Of a stretch of DNA of 39,692 bases, positions 7,693 through 15,719 are shown in pieces. The notes beneath the pieces were generated by a model. The model was not told where the DNA came from. It saw only the letters and a list, made by a program, of their open reading frames with translations, and did no database searches. The position numbers were made by a program, and so were the translations under genes. The stretch comes from Sebaldella sp. S0638 (GTDB lineage: Bacteria; Fusobacteriota; Fusobacteriia; Fusobacteriales; Leptotrichiaceae). Every line of letters starts with the position of its first letter. The stretch's first letter is position 1. The stretch covers positions 1-39,692 of the forward strand of contig NZ_JAMZGM010000031.1 of assembly GCF_024158605.1 (NCBI RefSeq), written 5' to 3'.

Positions 7693-9285
7693 TTATTTTT
7701 TATTGGCTTTTTCTACAAGCGGCTTTTTCTTATTGCTTTTATTTAGCGCCTTCATTATAAATTCAGCTTCTCTAAGCGGTACAGTGATAAAAGAAAAATT
7801 ATCCATGATCTTTATATCACGTACTTTTCGACCCGGCGTTTTAGCTTTTTTATTCAGTAAATCCAGTAATTTCCCCGGAGTATACCCGTCTTTTTTACCA
7901 AGAGCTATGAATAATCTAGTCTTATCATCACCGGCATTATTTGCATTTGACCCTCTTCCAGTCTTTACTTCTGAAATTTCATTATAACTTTCAGGAAGAA
8001 ATTCATCATCGTAGATATGTCTCAAAAGTGAAGCCATAACCACTTCAGGATCTTTTTCTCCCAGAAGTTCCTGTGCCATTTTTGTGTAAGCGCTGTAATC
8101 TTCTTCTTTTTCTATCTCTTCTACACACGCATAAAGATTTTCTCTTTTTACATTTATAACTTCGTCTATTTTAGGTATTTTTTCTTTCTTAATGTCTGTT
8201 TTTGTAAGTCTTTGTATTTTTGAAATTTTCGAAGCTTCCTTTGGTGTAACAAATGTTATTGCTATACCTTTTTTCCCTGCTCTTCCTGTTCTTCCTATTC
8301 TGTGAACATATGATTCAGGTTCCTGCGGTATAGAGTAATTAATTACGTGTGTAAGGTCATTTACATCTATTCCTCTTGCTGCTACATCTGTGGCTACAAG
8401 AATGTTTATTCTTTTTTTCTTAAAATCTTCAAGTGTCTTTGTTCTCATTGCCTGAGTTATGTCACCATGTATAGATTCGGCATCATAGCCTCTTCCTTTC
8501 AAATGCTGTGCCACATCATCCACATCCGACTTTGTTCTGCAGAATACAATTCCGTAAAAATCCTGTACATAATCCAAAACTCTGCATAAAGCCTCGAATT
8601 TATCTCCTTCTGATACTTCGAAATAAATCTGCTCTGTAAGATTAGTAGTCAGTTCTTTTGCTTTTACTTTTAGAAGTTTGTAATCCTTCATGAATTTCTT
8701 AGCTATTTTCATTATAGAATCAGGTATTGTAGCAGAGAAAAACAGCATTTTCTTATCTTCGTTTGTTCTCTCCAGTATAAGCTCTATATCTTCTATAAAT
8801 CCCATATTAAGCATTTCATCTGCTTCATCCAGTACAAAATACTCAAGATTATTAAGCTTTATAATTTTTCTGTTCATTAAGTCAAGTATTCTTCCCGGTG
8901 TTCCTACTATTACGTCTATTCCTTTTTTTATCTTTTTTATCTGCTGGTCAATTGACTGTCCGCCGTATACAGGAAGCACTTTGATTTCTCTTTTACCCCT
9001 TAAAGAATACATTTCATCCGCTACCTGGTTTGCCAGCTCTCTTGTTGGCGCCAAAACTATTGCTCTTACGCTTCCGTCACATTCCAGTGTCTCCAGAATA
9101 GGTATAGAAAATGCAGCTGTCTTACCTGTTCCTGTCTGAGCCTGTCCTATTAAGTTTGTTCTTTCTTTTAAAAGTTCGGGAATAACAAGTGTCTGAATCG
9201 CACTTGGAGTTGTGAATCCCTTTTTCTCAAGTGCTTTAAGTGTTGCTTCGCTCACTCCCAAATCTAAAAAGCTTTTATCGTTCAT
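7693..9285 (-). CDS. DEAD-box RNA helicase with C-terminal DbpA-type RNA-binding domain
   Basis: 530 residues. All core helicase motifs are present: Q motif (FTTPSAIQ), motif I AQTGTGKT (about 49-56), PTRELA, TPGR, DEAD, SAT, then ARGIDV and HRIGRTGR in the second RecA domain. The C-terminus has a basic DbpA-like RNA-binding domain (RLFIALGKKDGYTPGKLLDLL and KVRDIKIMDNFSFITVP) and a lysine-rich tail, as in CsdA/DeaD-type helicases. Likely role: unwinding structured RNA in ribosome assembly or RNA decay. The 228 bp upstream (9286-9513) hold no gene; a long leader is possible, as in cold-shock helicases, but I see no defined element. Confidence 0.93.
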   Translation of the reverse strand: MNDKSFLDLGVSEATLKALEKKGFTTPSAIQTLVIPELLKERTNLIGQAQTGTGKTAAFSIPILETLECDGSVRAIVLAPTRELANQVADEMYSLRGKREIKVLPVYGGQSIDQQIKKIKKGIDVIVGTPGRILDLMNRKIIKLNNLEYFVLDEADEMLNMGFIEDIELILERTNEDKKMLFFSATIPDSIMKIAKKFMKDYKLLKVKAKELTTNLTEQIYFEVSEGDKFEALCRVLDYVQDFYGIVFCRTKSDVDDVAQHLKGRGYDAESIHGDITQAMRTKTLEDFKKKRINILVATDVAARGIDVNDLTHVINYSIPQEPESYVHRIGRTGRAGKKGIAITFVTPKEASKISKIQRLTKTDIKKEKIPKIDEVINVKRENLYACVEEIEKEEDYSAYTKMAQELLGEKDPEVVMASLLRHIYDDEFLPESYNEISEVKTGRGSNANNAGDDKTRLFIALGKKDGYTPGKLLDLLNKKAKTPGRKVRDIKIMDNFSFITVPLREAEFIMKALNKSNKKKPLVEKANKK

Positions 9286-9513
9286 TTTTTTTCCTCTTTT
9301 CTTTCTTCTTTTTTATATCCATAATTTATGTATGATTGAGTATCCTTCTGTTTCAAATCCTAAAAATCCGATGACCGGTTCCCATTTCTTCCCATATCCG
9401 AAATCCGGCAATCATAAGAAAGAAATACAAATATTTTTATATCAGCAGACATTGGATACTGTATTTTGACCGTGTTAATTGTCTGTTATTTTTCGACCTG
9501 CACTGATGAAATA

Positions 9514-10299
9514 TCAGCCAAGTAAGTTTTTCTGTAATTTTCTGCTGGAAAAAGTAAGTATAATTGTTCCGATTATCAAAATTACAGATAGTGCATTTAC
9601 CACCGGAGAAACTCCACGTTTTATTGATGCATATATGTATATAGGCAGTGTCGGCTGTCCGTTTCCAGATACAAACGACGTTATTACAAAGTCATCAAAG
9701 GAAAGTGTCATTGCCATTAAAAATCCGGCTATTATTCCCGGCATCATCATTGGAATAATTACTTTTATCAGTGTGGTAAATTCGCTTGCCCCCAGATCAT
9801 ATGCTGCTTCTACCACAGAATAATCAAATTCGTCAAGCCTTGACATTATTATAAATAATGCAAATGGTATGTTAAATGTAGTATGCGCTATAAATATAGT
9901 CCACAAACTCAAAGGCACTCCGCCTTTTATTATGTTGGCAAAAAATATTGCCAGTGATATTCCCATTATAATATCAGGTATTACCAACGGAATATACGAA
10001 ATAAATTTTACATATTTTTTCGCTTTAAAATTATACCATTTTATGGCGATAGCACCAAGAGTTGCTATTACCACTGATATAAATGATGAAGTAAATGCTA
10101 TGATTATACTTCTTAAGAATGCCTCCCATAAATCAGGGGATTTCATGAATAACTCCACATACCATTTCAGTGAAAAGCCGCCCCAGTTAAATCCTCTTGA
10201 ATTATTAAATGAAAGCACTACAAGCATTAATATCGGCAGATAAAAGAATATCAGAACCAATATAAAGAAAAAAAGTGAAATTCTTCTTTTGTCGTCCAT
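9514..10299 (-). CDS. potC: spermidine/putrescine ABC transporter permease PotC
   Basis: 261 residues with six membrane segments and the ABC-permease EAA loop (VVEAAYDLGASEFTTLIKVIIPMMMPGI at about 172-199). It opens with a PotC-like FFFILVLIFFYLPILMLVVLSFNNS. Its ATG overlaps the potB stop by one base (TAATG), so the genes are translationally coupled. It is the last gene of the pot operon: the usual potD (substrate-binding protein) does not follow. Confidence 0.93.
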   Translation of the reverse strand: MDDKRRISLFFFILVLIFFYLPILMLVVLSFNNSRGFNWGGFSLKWYVELFMKSPDLWEAFLRSIIIAFTSSFISVVIATLGAIAIKWYNFKAKKYVKFISYIPLVIPDIIMGISLAIFFANIIKGGVPLSLWTIFIAHTTFNIPFALFIIMSRLDEFDYSVVEAAYDLGASEFTTLIKVIIPMMMPGIIAGFLMAMTLSFDDFVITSFVSGNGQPTLPIYIYASIKRGVSPVVNALSVILIIGTIILTFSSRKLQKNLLG

Positions 10300-11132
10300 T
10301 ATTCATCCTCCCCGCTGTCTGATCTCATAAATAATAATACTGCAATCGTAGTAAACACAATAAGAAGCATGGACACTGCCGACGCTATAGGCCAGTCTCT
10401 TGCATCCAGAAGCCTTTTACCGATTATATTCCCCAGCATTAATGCATCATTTCCTCCAAGAAGATCAGGTACTGCATACGAACCTACTGCCGGAATAAAT
10501 GTCAGTATAATTGCCGAAATAAGTCCCGATTTTATACCCGGTAAAAAAACTTTTACCATAGCTTTAAATTTAGTAGCTCCCAGATCTCTTGCAGCATCCA
10601 GCAATGAAAAATCAAATTTTTCTATTGATGAATAAAGCGGAAGTATTGCATACGGCAGATAAATATAAACAGTTACTATTATTACCGCATTTTTATTATA
10701 AAGCAACTGTATGGGTCCGTCAAGATTAAATACAAATTGAAGGACTTTGTTTACTATACCGTTATTCCCTAATATTGCTATGAAAGAATATATTCTTACA
10801 AGAAAATTCGTCCAAAACGGAATTATTATCAAAAGAAGCCAAAAGCTCTTTAGCTTTGATCTTGAAATAAAGTATGCAGTAGGCAGTGCAAGAACAAGAG
10901 TTACTACTGTTACCCATATAGATATCTCCACTGTTTTGAATACTATTTTCAAAAATACTTTATCAAATAAATTCGCATATGCATCCAGACTGAATTTCCA
11001 GAAAATCACTCCTCCATAAGGCCCTTTTTTCAGAAAACTGATAACTGCTATTATCAGCGTCGGAATAACAAAAAAGGCTGTTAACCACAAAAGAAGTGAA
11101 ATATAATAAGAAAAACCACCTTTTTTTCCCAT
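10299..11132 (-). CDS. potB: spermidine/putrescine ABC transporter permease PotB
   Basis: 277 residues with six membrane segments. The EAA loop is DAARDLGATKFKAMVKVFLPGI at about 180-201, and FWTNFLVRIYSF is typical of PotB-type permeases. The ATG is 9 nt after GGAGG, which itself lies in the end of potA (stop at 11134), giving tight coupling. It forms the channel with PotC; the pair is energised by PotA. Confidence 0.93.
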   Translation of the reverse strand: MGKKGGFSYYISLLLWLTAFFVIPTLIIAVISFLKKGPYGGVIFWKFSLDAYANLFDKVFLKIVFKTVEISIWVTVVTLVLALPTAYFISRSKLKSFWLLLIIIPFWTNFLVRIYSFIAILGNNGIVNKVLQFVFNLDGPIQLLYNKNAVIIVTVYIYLPYAILPLYSSIEKFDFSLLDAARDLGATKFKAMVKVFLPGIKSGLISAIILTFIPAVGSYAVPDLLGGNDALMLGNIIGKRLLDARDWPIASAVSMLLIVFTTIAVLLFMRSDSGEDE

Positions 11133-11133
11133 A

Positions 11134-12237
11134 CTATTTCACCTCCACTAAATAGGCATCTTCATAATTCCAAAAAATATAAACTTCCTCTTTCCACTCG
11201 TAAATTTCTTCTTCTACAAGGTATTCCACATGCGGATTAAAAACTTTTATAAGTTTTTCGCTGTTTTCTACCTTTACAAAAAGTTTACTCTGAAATCCTG
11301 TATAAATAACCTCTTCTATCATTCCATGAAGAATATTATAGTTATCATGTAAAAAATTTGGTCTGTTATTCGAGATTTTTATTTTTTCCGGTCTTAACGT
11401 TAATACTACGGTGTCTCCTACTTTTACTGGTTTGTCTAGCTCTATTTTCATTCTTCCGAGAACTGGTGTTTCTATATAGCCGTGTTTTTCATGTACTTCT
11501 GTTACCTTACCTTCGAGAAAATTCGTTTCTCCTATGAAATCTGCCACAAAAGCATTTTCCGGAGATTCGTATATCTCGTTTGGTGTTCCTATCTGAAGTA
11601 TTTCCCCTTTATTCATAATTGCAATTCTGTCTGAAACACTCAGTGCCTCTGTCTGATCATGAGTTACGAAAATAAAAGTTATTCCTACTTCATCATGGAT
11701 AGTATCCAGTTCTATCAGAAGTTTCTGTCTGAGTTTAGCATCCAAAGCTGATAAAGGCTCATCCAAAAGTAAAATATCCGGTTTTCCTATAAGGGCTCTT
11801 GCTATTGCTACTCTCTGCTTCTGTCCTCCCGAAAGGCTTTTCGGGAATTTGTCCTTATATTCTTCCAGATGAACAAGTTTCAGATATTTCAAAACTTCTT
11901 TTTCTATCTCATCTTTTGGTGTCTTCTTTATCTTTAAAGGAAATGCCACATTATCAAACACTGTCATATGAGGAAACAGCGCATAGTTCTGAAACACTGT
12001 ATTGACATTTCTTTTATTCGGATCTATCTTATCTATTCTTTCATTATTTAAAAGAATTTCTCCCTCATCAGGCTTTATAAAACCAGCAATCATTCTTAAA
12101 ATTGTAGTTTTCCCACAGCCTGAAGGTCCTAAAATCGAGAAAAATTCACCTTTTTTTATATTTAAGTCTACACCTTTCAGAATTTCATCTTTTCCAAAAG
12201 TCTTTCTTACTCCCTTTATTTCTAAATCTCTTTCCAA
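11134..12237 (-). CDS. potA: spermidine/putrescine ABC transporter ATPase PotA
   Basis: 367 residues. The nucleotide-binding domain has Walker A GPSGCGKTT, signature LSGGQKQRVAIARAL, Walker B ILLLDEPLSALD and switch His in FVTHDQTEAL. A C-terminal TOBE region starts at about residue 240, as in PotA/CysA-type ATPases. The start is a TTG at 12237, exactly 8 nt after AGGAGG; the usual family N-terminus follows, so TTG is real. First gene of potABC. Substrate is inferred from family resemblance: these transporters usually move spermidine or putrescine. Confidence 0.93.
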   Translation of the reverse strand: MERDLEIKGVRKTFGKDEILKGVDLNIKKGEFFSILGPSGCGKTTILRMIAGFIKPDEGEILLNNERIDKIDPNKRNVNTVFQNYALFPHMTVFDNVAFPLKIKKTPKDEIEKEVLKYLKLVHLEEYKDKFPKSLSGGQKQRVAIARALIGKPDILLLDEPLSALDAKLRQKLLIELDTIHDEVGITFIFVTHDQTEALSVSDRIAIMNKGEILQIGTPNEIYESPENAFVADFIGETNFLEGKVTEVHEKHGYIETPVLGRMKIELDKPVKVGDTVVLTLRPEKIKISNNRPNFLHDNYNILHGMIEEVIYTGFQSKLFVKVENSEKLIKVFNPHVEYLVEEEIYEWKEEVYIFWNYEDAYLVEVK

Positions 12238-12275
12238 TTATCAATCCTCCTGAACCGTAAATGACTACAATCTCT

Positions 12276-12284
12276 ATTATAGCA
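12276..12284 (-). promoter_or_regulatory. extended -10 element upstream of potA
   Basis: Minus strand TGC-TATAAT: a perfect -10 at 12276-12281 with the TG extension at 12283-12284. No convincing -35 element lies 17 bp upstream, which fits an extended -10 promoter. Confidence 0.5.
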
Positions 12285-12378
12285 CATAAAAAAACAAATA
12301 CATACAGAATTTTTTATATGTAATGTTTTTTTTGCAGTTTCTTGCGTAAATACTGTATTTAACAGATGTACTTTTTTA

Positions 12379-13872
12379 TTAATCCAGTTTTTGCATCTGG
12401 CCTTTTATTTTTTTTATAAGTGACGACTTTAGGTGATAAAGATCCATAGATAAATCCACCATATACGTATGCGGATTATCCAGTCTTTTATGCCCTTTCA
12501 AAAGTTCTGTAAGTCTTTTTTCATAATGCTGTTTTGATTTTTCAATATCTGTAAGAGCGGCAAAATCTTCTGTTTTTTCCCCGTCTACTATAAAATCTTT
12601 TGTTATTTTCTCAAAATCGTATTCATTTTCTTTGAATTTATAAGAATTAAACCTGTTATTTTCATCTACTATTACAAGTTCTTTTTTCTTGAGTATTTTT
12701 TTTGTGTCAGAATCTTTATCCTTTAACACAATAAGGTCTGCCACAGCCTTTCCGTTTTCAAAAAGTCTGTATATTTCCTTTTTTCCGGGATTCGATATTT
12801 TTACTATGTCATTTGACAGCTTTATCAGTCTTTCCCCGTCTATCTCCACTATTTTATAAACTCCGCCGAAGCATGGATTATCTTTTGAAACGGCAATAGA
12901 GTCTCCTACTCCGAATAAGTCAGCTTCTACTCCCTGATCCAGCAGCGATCTTATAAGATATTCGTCAAGACTGTTTGTAAGAGCTATTTTAGCTTTAAAC
13001 AATCCGGCTTTATCCAGTGCCGCTCTGCATTTCTTTGACAGATAAGCCAAATCTCCCGAATCAAGTCTGACACCGTATGATCCTTCGTAAGTATCGTCTA
13101 TACCATTAGCCTGAAAAGCCTTTATAGCATTTTTCAGTCCCATTTCGAGTGTATTATAAGTATCTATAAGTAATATGAGAGTATGTTTTTCATCTTTATT
13201 ATGTTTTATAAATTTATCAAATGCTATATACTCAGCTTCTTCACCTACACCAAAACTCTGTACATATGAATGTGCCATTGTTCCTATACTTTTTATTCCG
13301 TATAAATATTCAGTCACAAGATTGGAATGTGAACCGCAGCCTGCTATATATGATGCTTTCGAACCTTTTACCGCACTGTCAAACCCGTGAGCTCTTCTGC
13401 TCCCGAAAGCTGACACAGGTATTCCTTTTGCTGCCCTTGTTACTCTTGATGTTTTCGTAGCCACAGCCATCTGATGATTCAAAATGTTCAAAAGGGGTGT
13501 TTCCAGAATTTTTGCCTGTATAAGGGGGGCTGTTATTGTAAGTACCGGTTCATTCGGGTAAGCTATTTCCCCGTCGCGCAATCCGCTTATCGATCCGGTA
13601 AATTTCATGTTTGCGAGATAATCGACAAGATCTTCCTCTTGGATTACCCTGCTCAGATATTCTCTTTTTGTCTTTTCATCAGTGTTATTAATGATATCTA
13701 TCAGTTCCAAAACATCTGATATCCCTGAAACCACTGCAAACCCATTCCCTTCCACTTTTCTGAAAAACATATCAAATGTTGCGATTTTGTCTTCCATTTT
13801 TTCTTCGATAAATACATTACTTTCAGTATACTGATATCTATCTGAATTCATTACTCTCAAAAAATCATTCAT
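12379..13872 (-). CDS. pncB: nicotinate phosphoribosyltransferase
   Basis: 497 residues from the ATG at 13872. An upstream GTG (13881) overlaps the GAGGTG Shine-Dalgarno and cannot be the start; the ATG lies 8 nt after the GAGG core. Family features are LRVMNSDRYQYTESNVF at the N-terminus, SAFGSRRAHGFDSA with the conserved His, GTMAHSYVQSFG, LIDTYNT, VRLDSGDLAYLS and ALTNSLDEYLI. The enzyme converts nicotinate and PRPP to nicotinate mononucleotide in NAD salvage. It is monocistronic; a TATAAT lies upstream near 13905. No NAD-related riboswitch was recognised. Confidence 0.95.
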   Translation of the reverse strand: MNDFLRVMNSDRYQYTESNVFIEEKMEDKIATFDMFFRKVEGNGFAVVSGISDVLELIDIINNTDEKTKREYLSRVIQEEDLVDYLANMKFTGSISGLRDGEIAYPNEPVLTITAPLIQAKILETPLLNILNHQMAVATKTSRVTRAAKGIPVSAFGSRRAHGFDSAVKGSKASYIAGCGSHSNLVTEYLYGIKSIGTMAHSYVQSFGVGEEAEYIAFDKFIKHNKDEKHTLILLIDTYNTLEMGLKNAIKAFQANGIDDTYEGSYGVRLDSGDLAYLSKKCRAALDKAGLFKAKIALTNSLDEYLIRSLLDQGVEADLFGVGDSIAVSKDNPCFGGVYKIVEIDGERLIKLSNDIVKISNPGKKEIYRLFENGKAVADLIVLKDKDSDTKKILKKKELVIVDENNRFNSYKFKENEYDFEKITKDFIVDGEKTEDFAALTDIEKSKQHYEKRLTELLKGHKRLDNPHTYMVDLSMDLYHLKSSLIKKIKGQMQKLD

Positions 13873-14036
13873 GATACTCACCTCAAAAAAAATTATTAAA
13901 TCAATTATACTATATTTTCTATATAATAATCCAGTTATAATTATATTTATTTTATTTCGCTATTAAGCTTTTTTATATTACAGCTTTCTATTAATACAAA
14001 AAAAGAAAACTCCCGTCTTTTTATGTATAATATATG

Positions 14037-14061
14037 AAAAAGCCCTAAAAAGGGCTTTTTT
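14037..14061. terminator. strong terminator between pncB and the deoxynucleoside kinase gene
   Basis: A 10-bp stem with a GC-rich core (AAGCCC / GGGCTT), 4-nt loop, A's on the left and T's on the right. It can stop transcription from both sides. It is downstream of the kinase gene on the minus strand. Confidence 0.8.
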
Positions 14062-14100
14062 GAAGGAGTTTTATGAAGAAAATTATTTTCTTATAATACA
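14037..14100 (-). ncRNA. sRNA-like 3' module downstream of the deoxynucleoside kinase (copy A)
   Basis: Read on the minus strand: an AT-only hairpin (AAGAAAAT / ATTTTCTT, 14077-14093), then an unpaired stretch ending AAAACTCCTT (14063-14072), then a strong hairpin of 10 bp (14037-14046 with 14051-14060) with a T-rich tail. The block at 14063-14082 matches 19 of 20 bases of a second locus at 30526-30545, which has the same parts in the same order. ACTCCTT is complementary to AAGGAGT, the local Shine-Dalgarno sequence. No strong promoter is visible, so it may be processed from the kinase mRNA. Confidence 0.5.
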
Positions 14101-14164
14101 AACAGTTTACACGCTCCGTCTTAGCTTTTTCTTTGGATAGCCTTTATTTTACCAAAGAACGTTT

Positions 14165-14791
14165 TTATTTCCTCTGGCTTTCTATCTCTTTTATTTTATT
14201 ATCAACGAGTTTCAGTATATGTTCCTCATCTTCGTAACTAGATACAAAATCCATATTATCCACATTTATTTTTAAAATATCTGAAATATTGTAGCTCTCA
14301 AAATACGCTCTGTAGTTATCATTAAGACTTTCCCAGTATTCTCTCGGAACTACCAGTTCGTATTCTCTGCCTCTTTTTTTTATTTTATTAATGGCAGAAT
14401 CTACGCTTGTCTCAAGATAAATCATCAGTTTCGGCTTTTGGATATGTTCCAGCATATTATAAAGAAGCTCTTCATAAAGCTCGAATTCTTCATGTGTCAT
14501 ATCCCCGTCTTCCATAAGCATTCTGGAAAATATAACATCACCGTATATTGATCTGTCCATTACACATTTATTTATTCTTGCAGCTTCTTTCATAGCTTTA
14601 AATCTTTTGTTCAGAAAAAATATCTGCAGCGGAAAACTGTATCTCTTTCTGTCATAATAAAATTTATCTAATATAGGATTATTGACCACAGGCTCCTCAA
14701 AAAAAATCATGTTATATTTATCGGCTATTAATTTGCCCAGTGTGCTTTTGCCTACACCAACTACTCCGTCTACACATATTATGCCTTCCAT
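14165..14791 (-). CDS. deoxynucleoside kinase (dGK/dAK-type)
   Basis: 208 residues from the ATG at 14791 (MEGIICVDGVVGVGKSTLGKL), which places the P-loop right at the N-terminus as in the deoxyguanosine/deoxyadenosine kinase family. A second ATG at 14845 also has a good AAGGAG site and would add 18 residues (MNNYYMEYFKNL...), giving 226. Both are plausible; the family pattern favours the shorter form. Other features are the DRS motif (CVMDRSIYGD), the LID-like arginines in KKRGREYE, and IYLETS. The enzyme phosphorylates deoxynucleosides with ATP for salvage. It stands alone; its 3' region holds the sRNA-like module at 14037-14100. Confidence 0.88.
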   Translation of the reverse strand: MEGIICVDGVVGVGKSTLGKLIADKYNMIFFEEPVVNNPILDKFYYDRKRYSFPLQIFFLNKRFKAMKEAARINKCVMDRSIYGDVIFSRMLMEDGDMTHEEFELYEELLYNMLEHIQKPKLMIYLETSVDSAINKIKKRGREYELVVPREYWESLNDNYRAYFESYNISDILKINVDNMDFVSSYEDEEHILKLVDNKIKEIESQRK

Positions 14792-14943
14792 TATACTCTC
14801 CTTAGTCTTCAGATTTTTAAAATATTCCATATAGTAATTATTCATAAATACTCCTTATGTAAATTCTCTTTACTATAATATCATAAGTTTTATATTTATT
14901 AAAGGAGGTCTTTGTTTTTTTTCGCGGTACTTTTTCTATGACA

Positions 14944-14972
14944 TAAAAAAACTGCCATTTTAGCAGGATTTT
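14944..14972 (-). terminator. weak terminator beyond the CRISPR remnant
   Basis: On the minus strand CTGC, a 7-nt loop, GCAG, then seven T's (GCAG at 14952-14955, CTGC at 14963-14966). It would end transcripts that cross the repeat array from its leader. Confidence 0.4.
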
Positions 14973-15008
14973 TGAATATTTGTGATAAAAGTTCTGATTA
15001 ATTTTTAT

Positions 15009-15160
15009 GATTTTGTTCTAGGGTAGTTAGATTAATACGAAATGACTTACTTGAGAAATGAAATATTAGACTTAATTTACATTCTAAGATAGTTATAAGC
15101 TACATGTGTACGTTTTAATACAGTGAAAGCATTTACATTCTAAGATAGTTATATTAATAC
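15009..15160 (-). CRISPR. remnant CRISPR array with three repeats, no cas genes
   Basis: Three 30-nt units. R3 at 15131-15160 is intact. R2 at 15075-15104 is identical to it over 23 nt (15075-15097), then diverges. R1 at 15009-15038 keeps 20 of 30 bases. Spacers are 36 nt (15039-15074) and about 33 nt (15098-15130). The minus strand is the likely transcribed strand: the repeat then starts GTATTAAT and ends AATGTAAAT, resembling clostridial/fusobacterial type I-B repeats as I remember them. The promoter at 15186-15214 points into R3, and the most degenerate repeat (R1) is at the far end, as expected for a trailer. No cas gene lies in the window, so it is an orphan or decayed array. Confidence 0.72.
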
Positions 15161-15185
15161 CCTACACGTAAAAAGCCTTTTATTT

Positions 15186-15214
15186 ATTATACCTCAAACA
15201 AGCGTTTCTGTCGA
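15186..15214 (-). promoter_or_regulatory. promoter in the CRISPR leader
   Basis: Minus strand TCGACA (15209-15214), exactly 17 bp, TATAAT (15186-15191). The predicted start is near 15179, about 20 nt before the first repeat. The leader, roughly 15161-15340, also has an inverted TGACA/TGTCA pair (15241-15256) and a repeated TGTCGACC octamer (15209-15216, 15301-15308). Confidence 0.6.
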
Positions 15215-15378
15215 CCACTTTTTTTCGTCTGTTCAAAACATGACACAATAATGTCACACTCAGCATAAAAACCCACACCAGACATTGAAAGATAAAGATT
15301 TGTCGACCTCAGGTATTTTTTCCCTTACCAGCAATCGACAGAATTTTTGTCACTAAATCAATATAATTTCCCAAGTCA

Positions 15379-15403
15379 AAAGGCCGGACTAACTCCGACC
15401 TTT
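15379..15403 (-). terminator. terminator of the ferredoxin-AOR-MoaD operon
   Basis: A 10-bp stem (15379-15388 with 15394-15403, one mismatch), GC-rich core and a short T-tract on the minus strand. It lies 36 bp past the stop of the MoaD-like gene. Confidence 0.65.
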
Positions 15404-15438
15404 CCATACCCTAGTAACATTCAAAATAAAATACAAAC

Positions 15439-15669
15439 TTATCCTCCGATAATTCTGGTAAAAACCTTCAATACCTCAGAATCACTGACAATTTCAGACA
15501 TACGTTTCACCTTACCGTCTAAATGTACAAATCCAATCTCGTCAAAAGGAAGCCCGCTCTTTTTCAGCACATCTTCCACACTGCTTCCTTTTGGCACTTC
15601 TACTTCCAGAAAGTCCTTCCCGTCTGCATATCTCTTAAACCAGGAAGTCAACAGAAGTTTTACTTTCAT
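15439..15669 (-). CDS. MoaD/ThiS-like small sulfur-carrier protein
   Basis: 76 residues with a beta-grasp ubiquitin-like pattern and the C-terminal Gly-Gly (FTRIIGG) that is adenylated and thiocarboxylated in MoaD and ThiS. The upstream GTG at 15678 lies within the AAGGTG Shine-Dalgarno. Of the two tandem ATGs (15672, 15669) the second has the 8-nt spacing usual here. It lies 50 bp downstream of the AOR gene. The place suggests it supplies dithiolene sulfur for that enzyme's pterin cofactor (MoaD role) rather than thiamine; this is inference from context. Confidence 0.85.
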   Translation of the reverse strand: MKVKLLLTSWFKRYADGKDFLEVEVPKGSSVEDVLKKSGLPFDEIGFVHLDGKVKRMSEIVSDSEVLKVFTRIIGG

Positions 15670-15719
15670 CATTATCACCTTCCATTTTCATTCTGCACAA
15701 AATCCGGCTGTTAACAACC

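Noticed and set aside
9212-9469. Plus-strand open frame of 85 codons over the helicase start
   Set aside because: It is antisense to the helicase N-terminus and its leader, with no ribosome binding site, low-complexity composition and no recognisable domain.
13873-13881. GTG start for nicotinate phosphoribosyltransferase
   Set aside because: The GTG overlaps the GAGGTG ribosome binding site of the ATG at 13872.
14024-14030. TATAAT on the plus strand before the hairpin at 14037
   Set aside because: No -35 at a fitting distance and no gene downstream; an RNA started here would run straight into the terminator.
14073-14096. Seven-codon frame MKKIIFL after GAAGGAG on the plus strand
   Set aside because: Its ribosome binding site and start are the reverse complement of the conserved sRNA-like block shared with 30526-30545, which explains the sequence better than a leader peptide.
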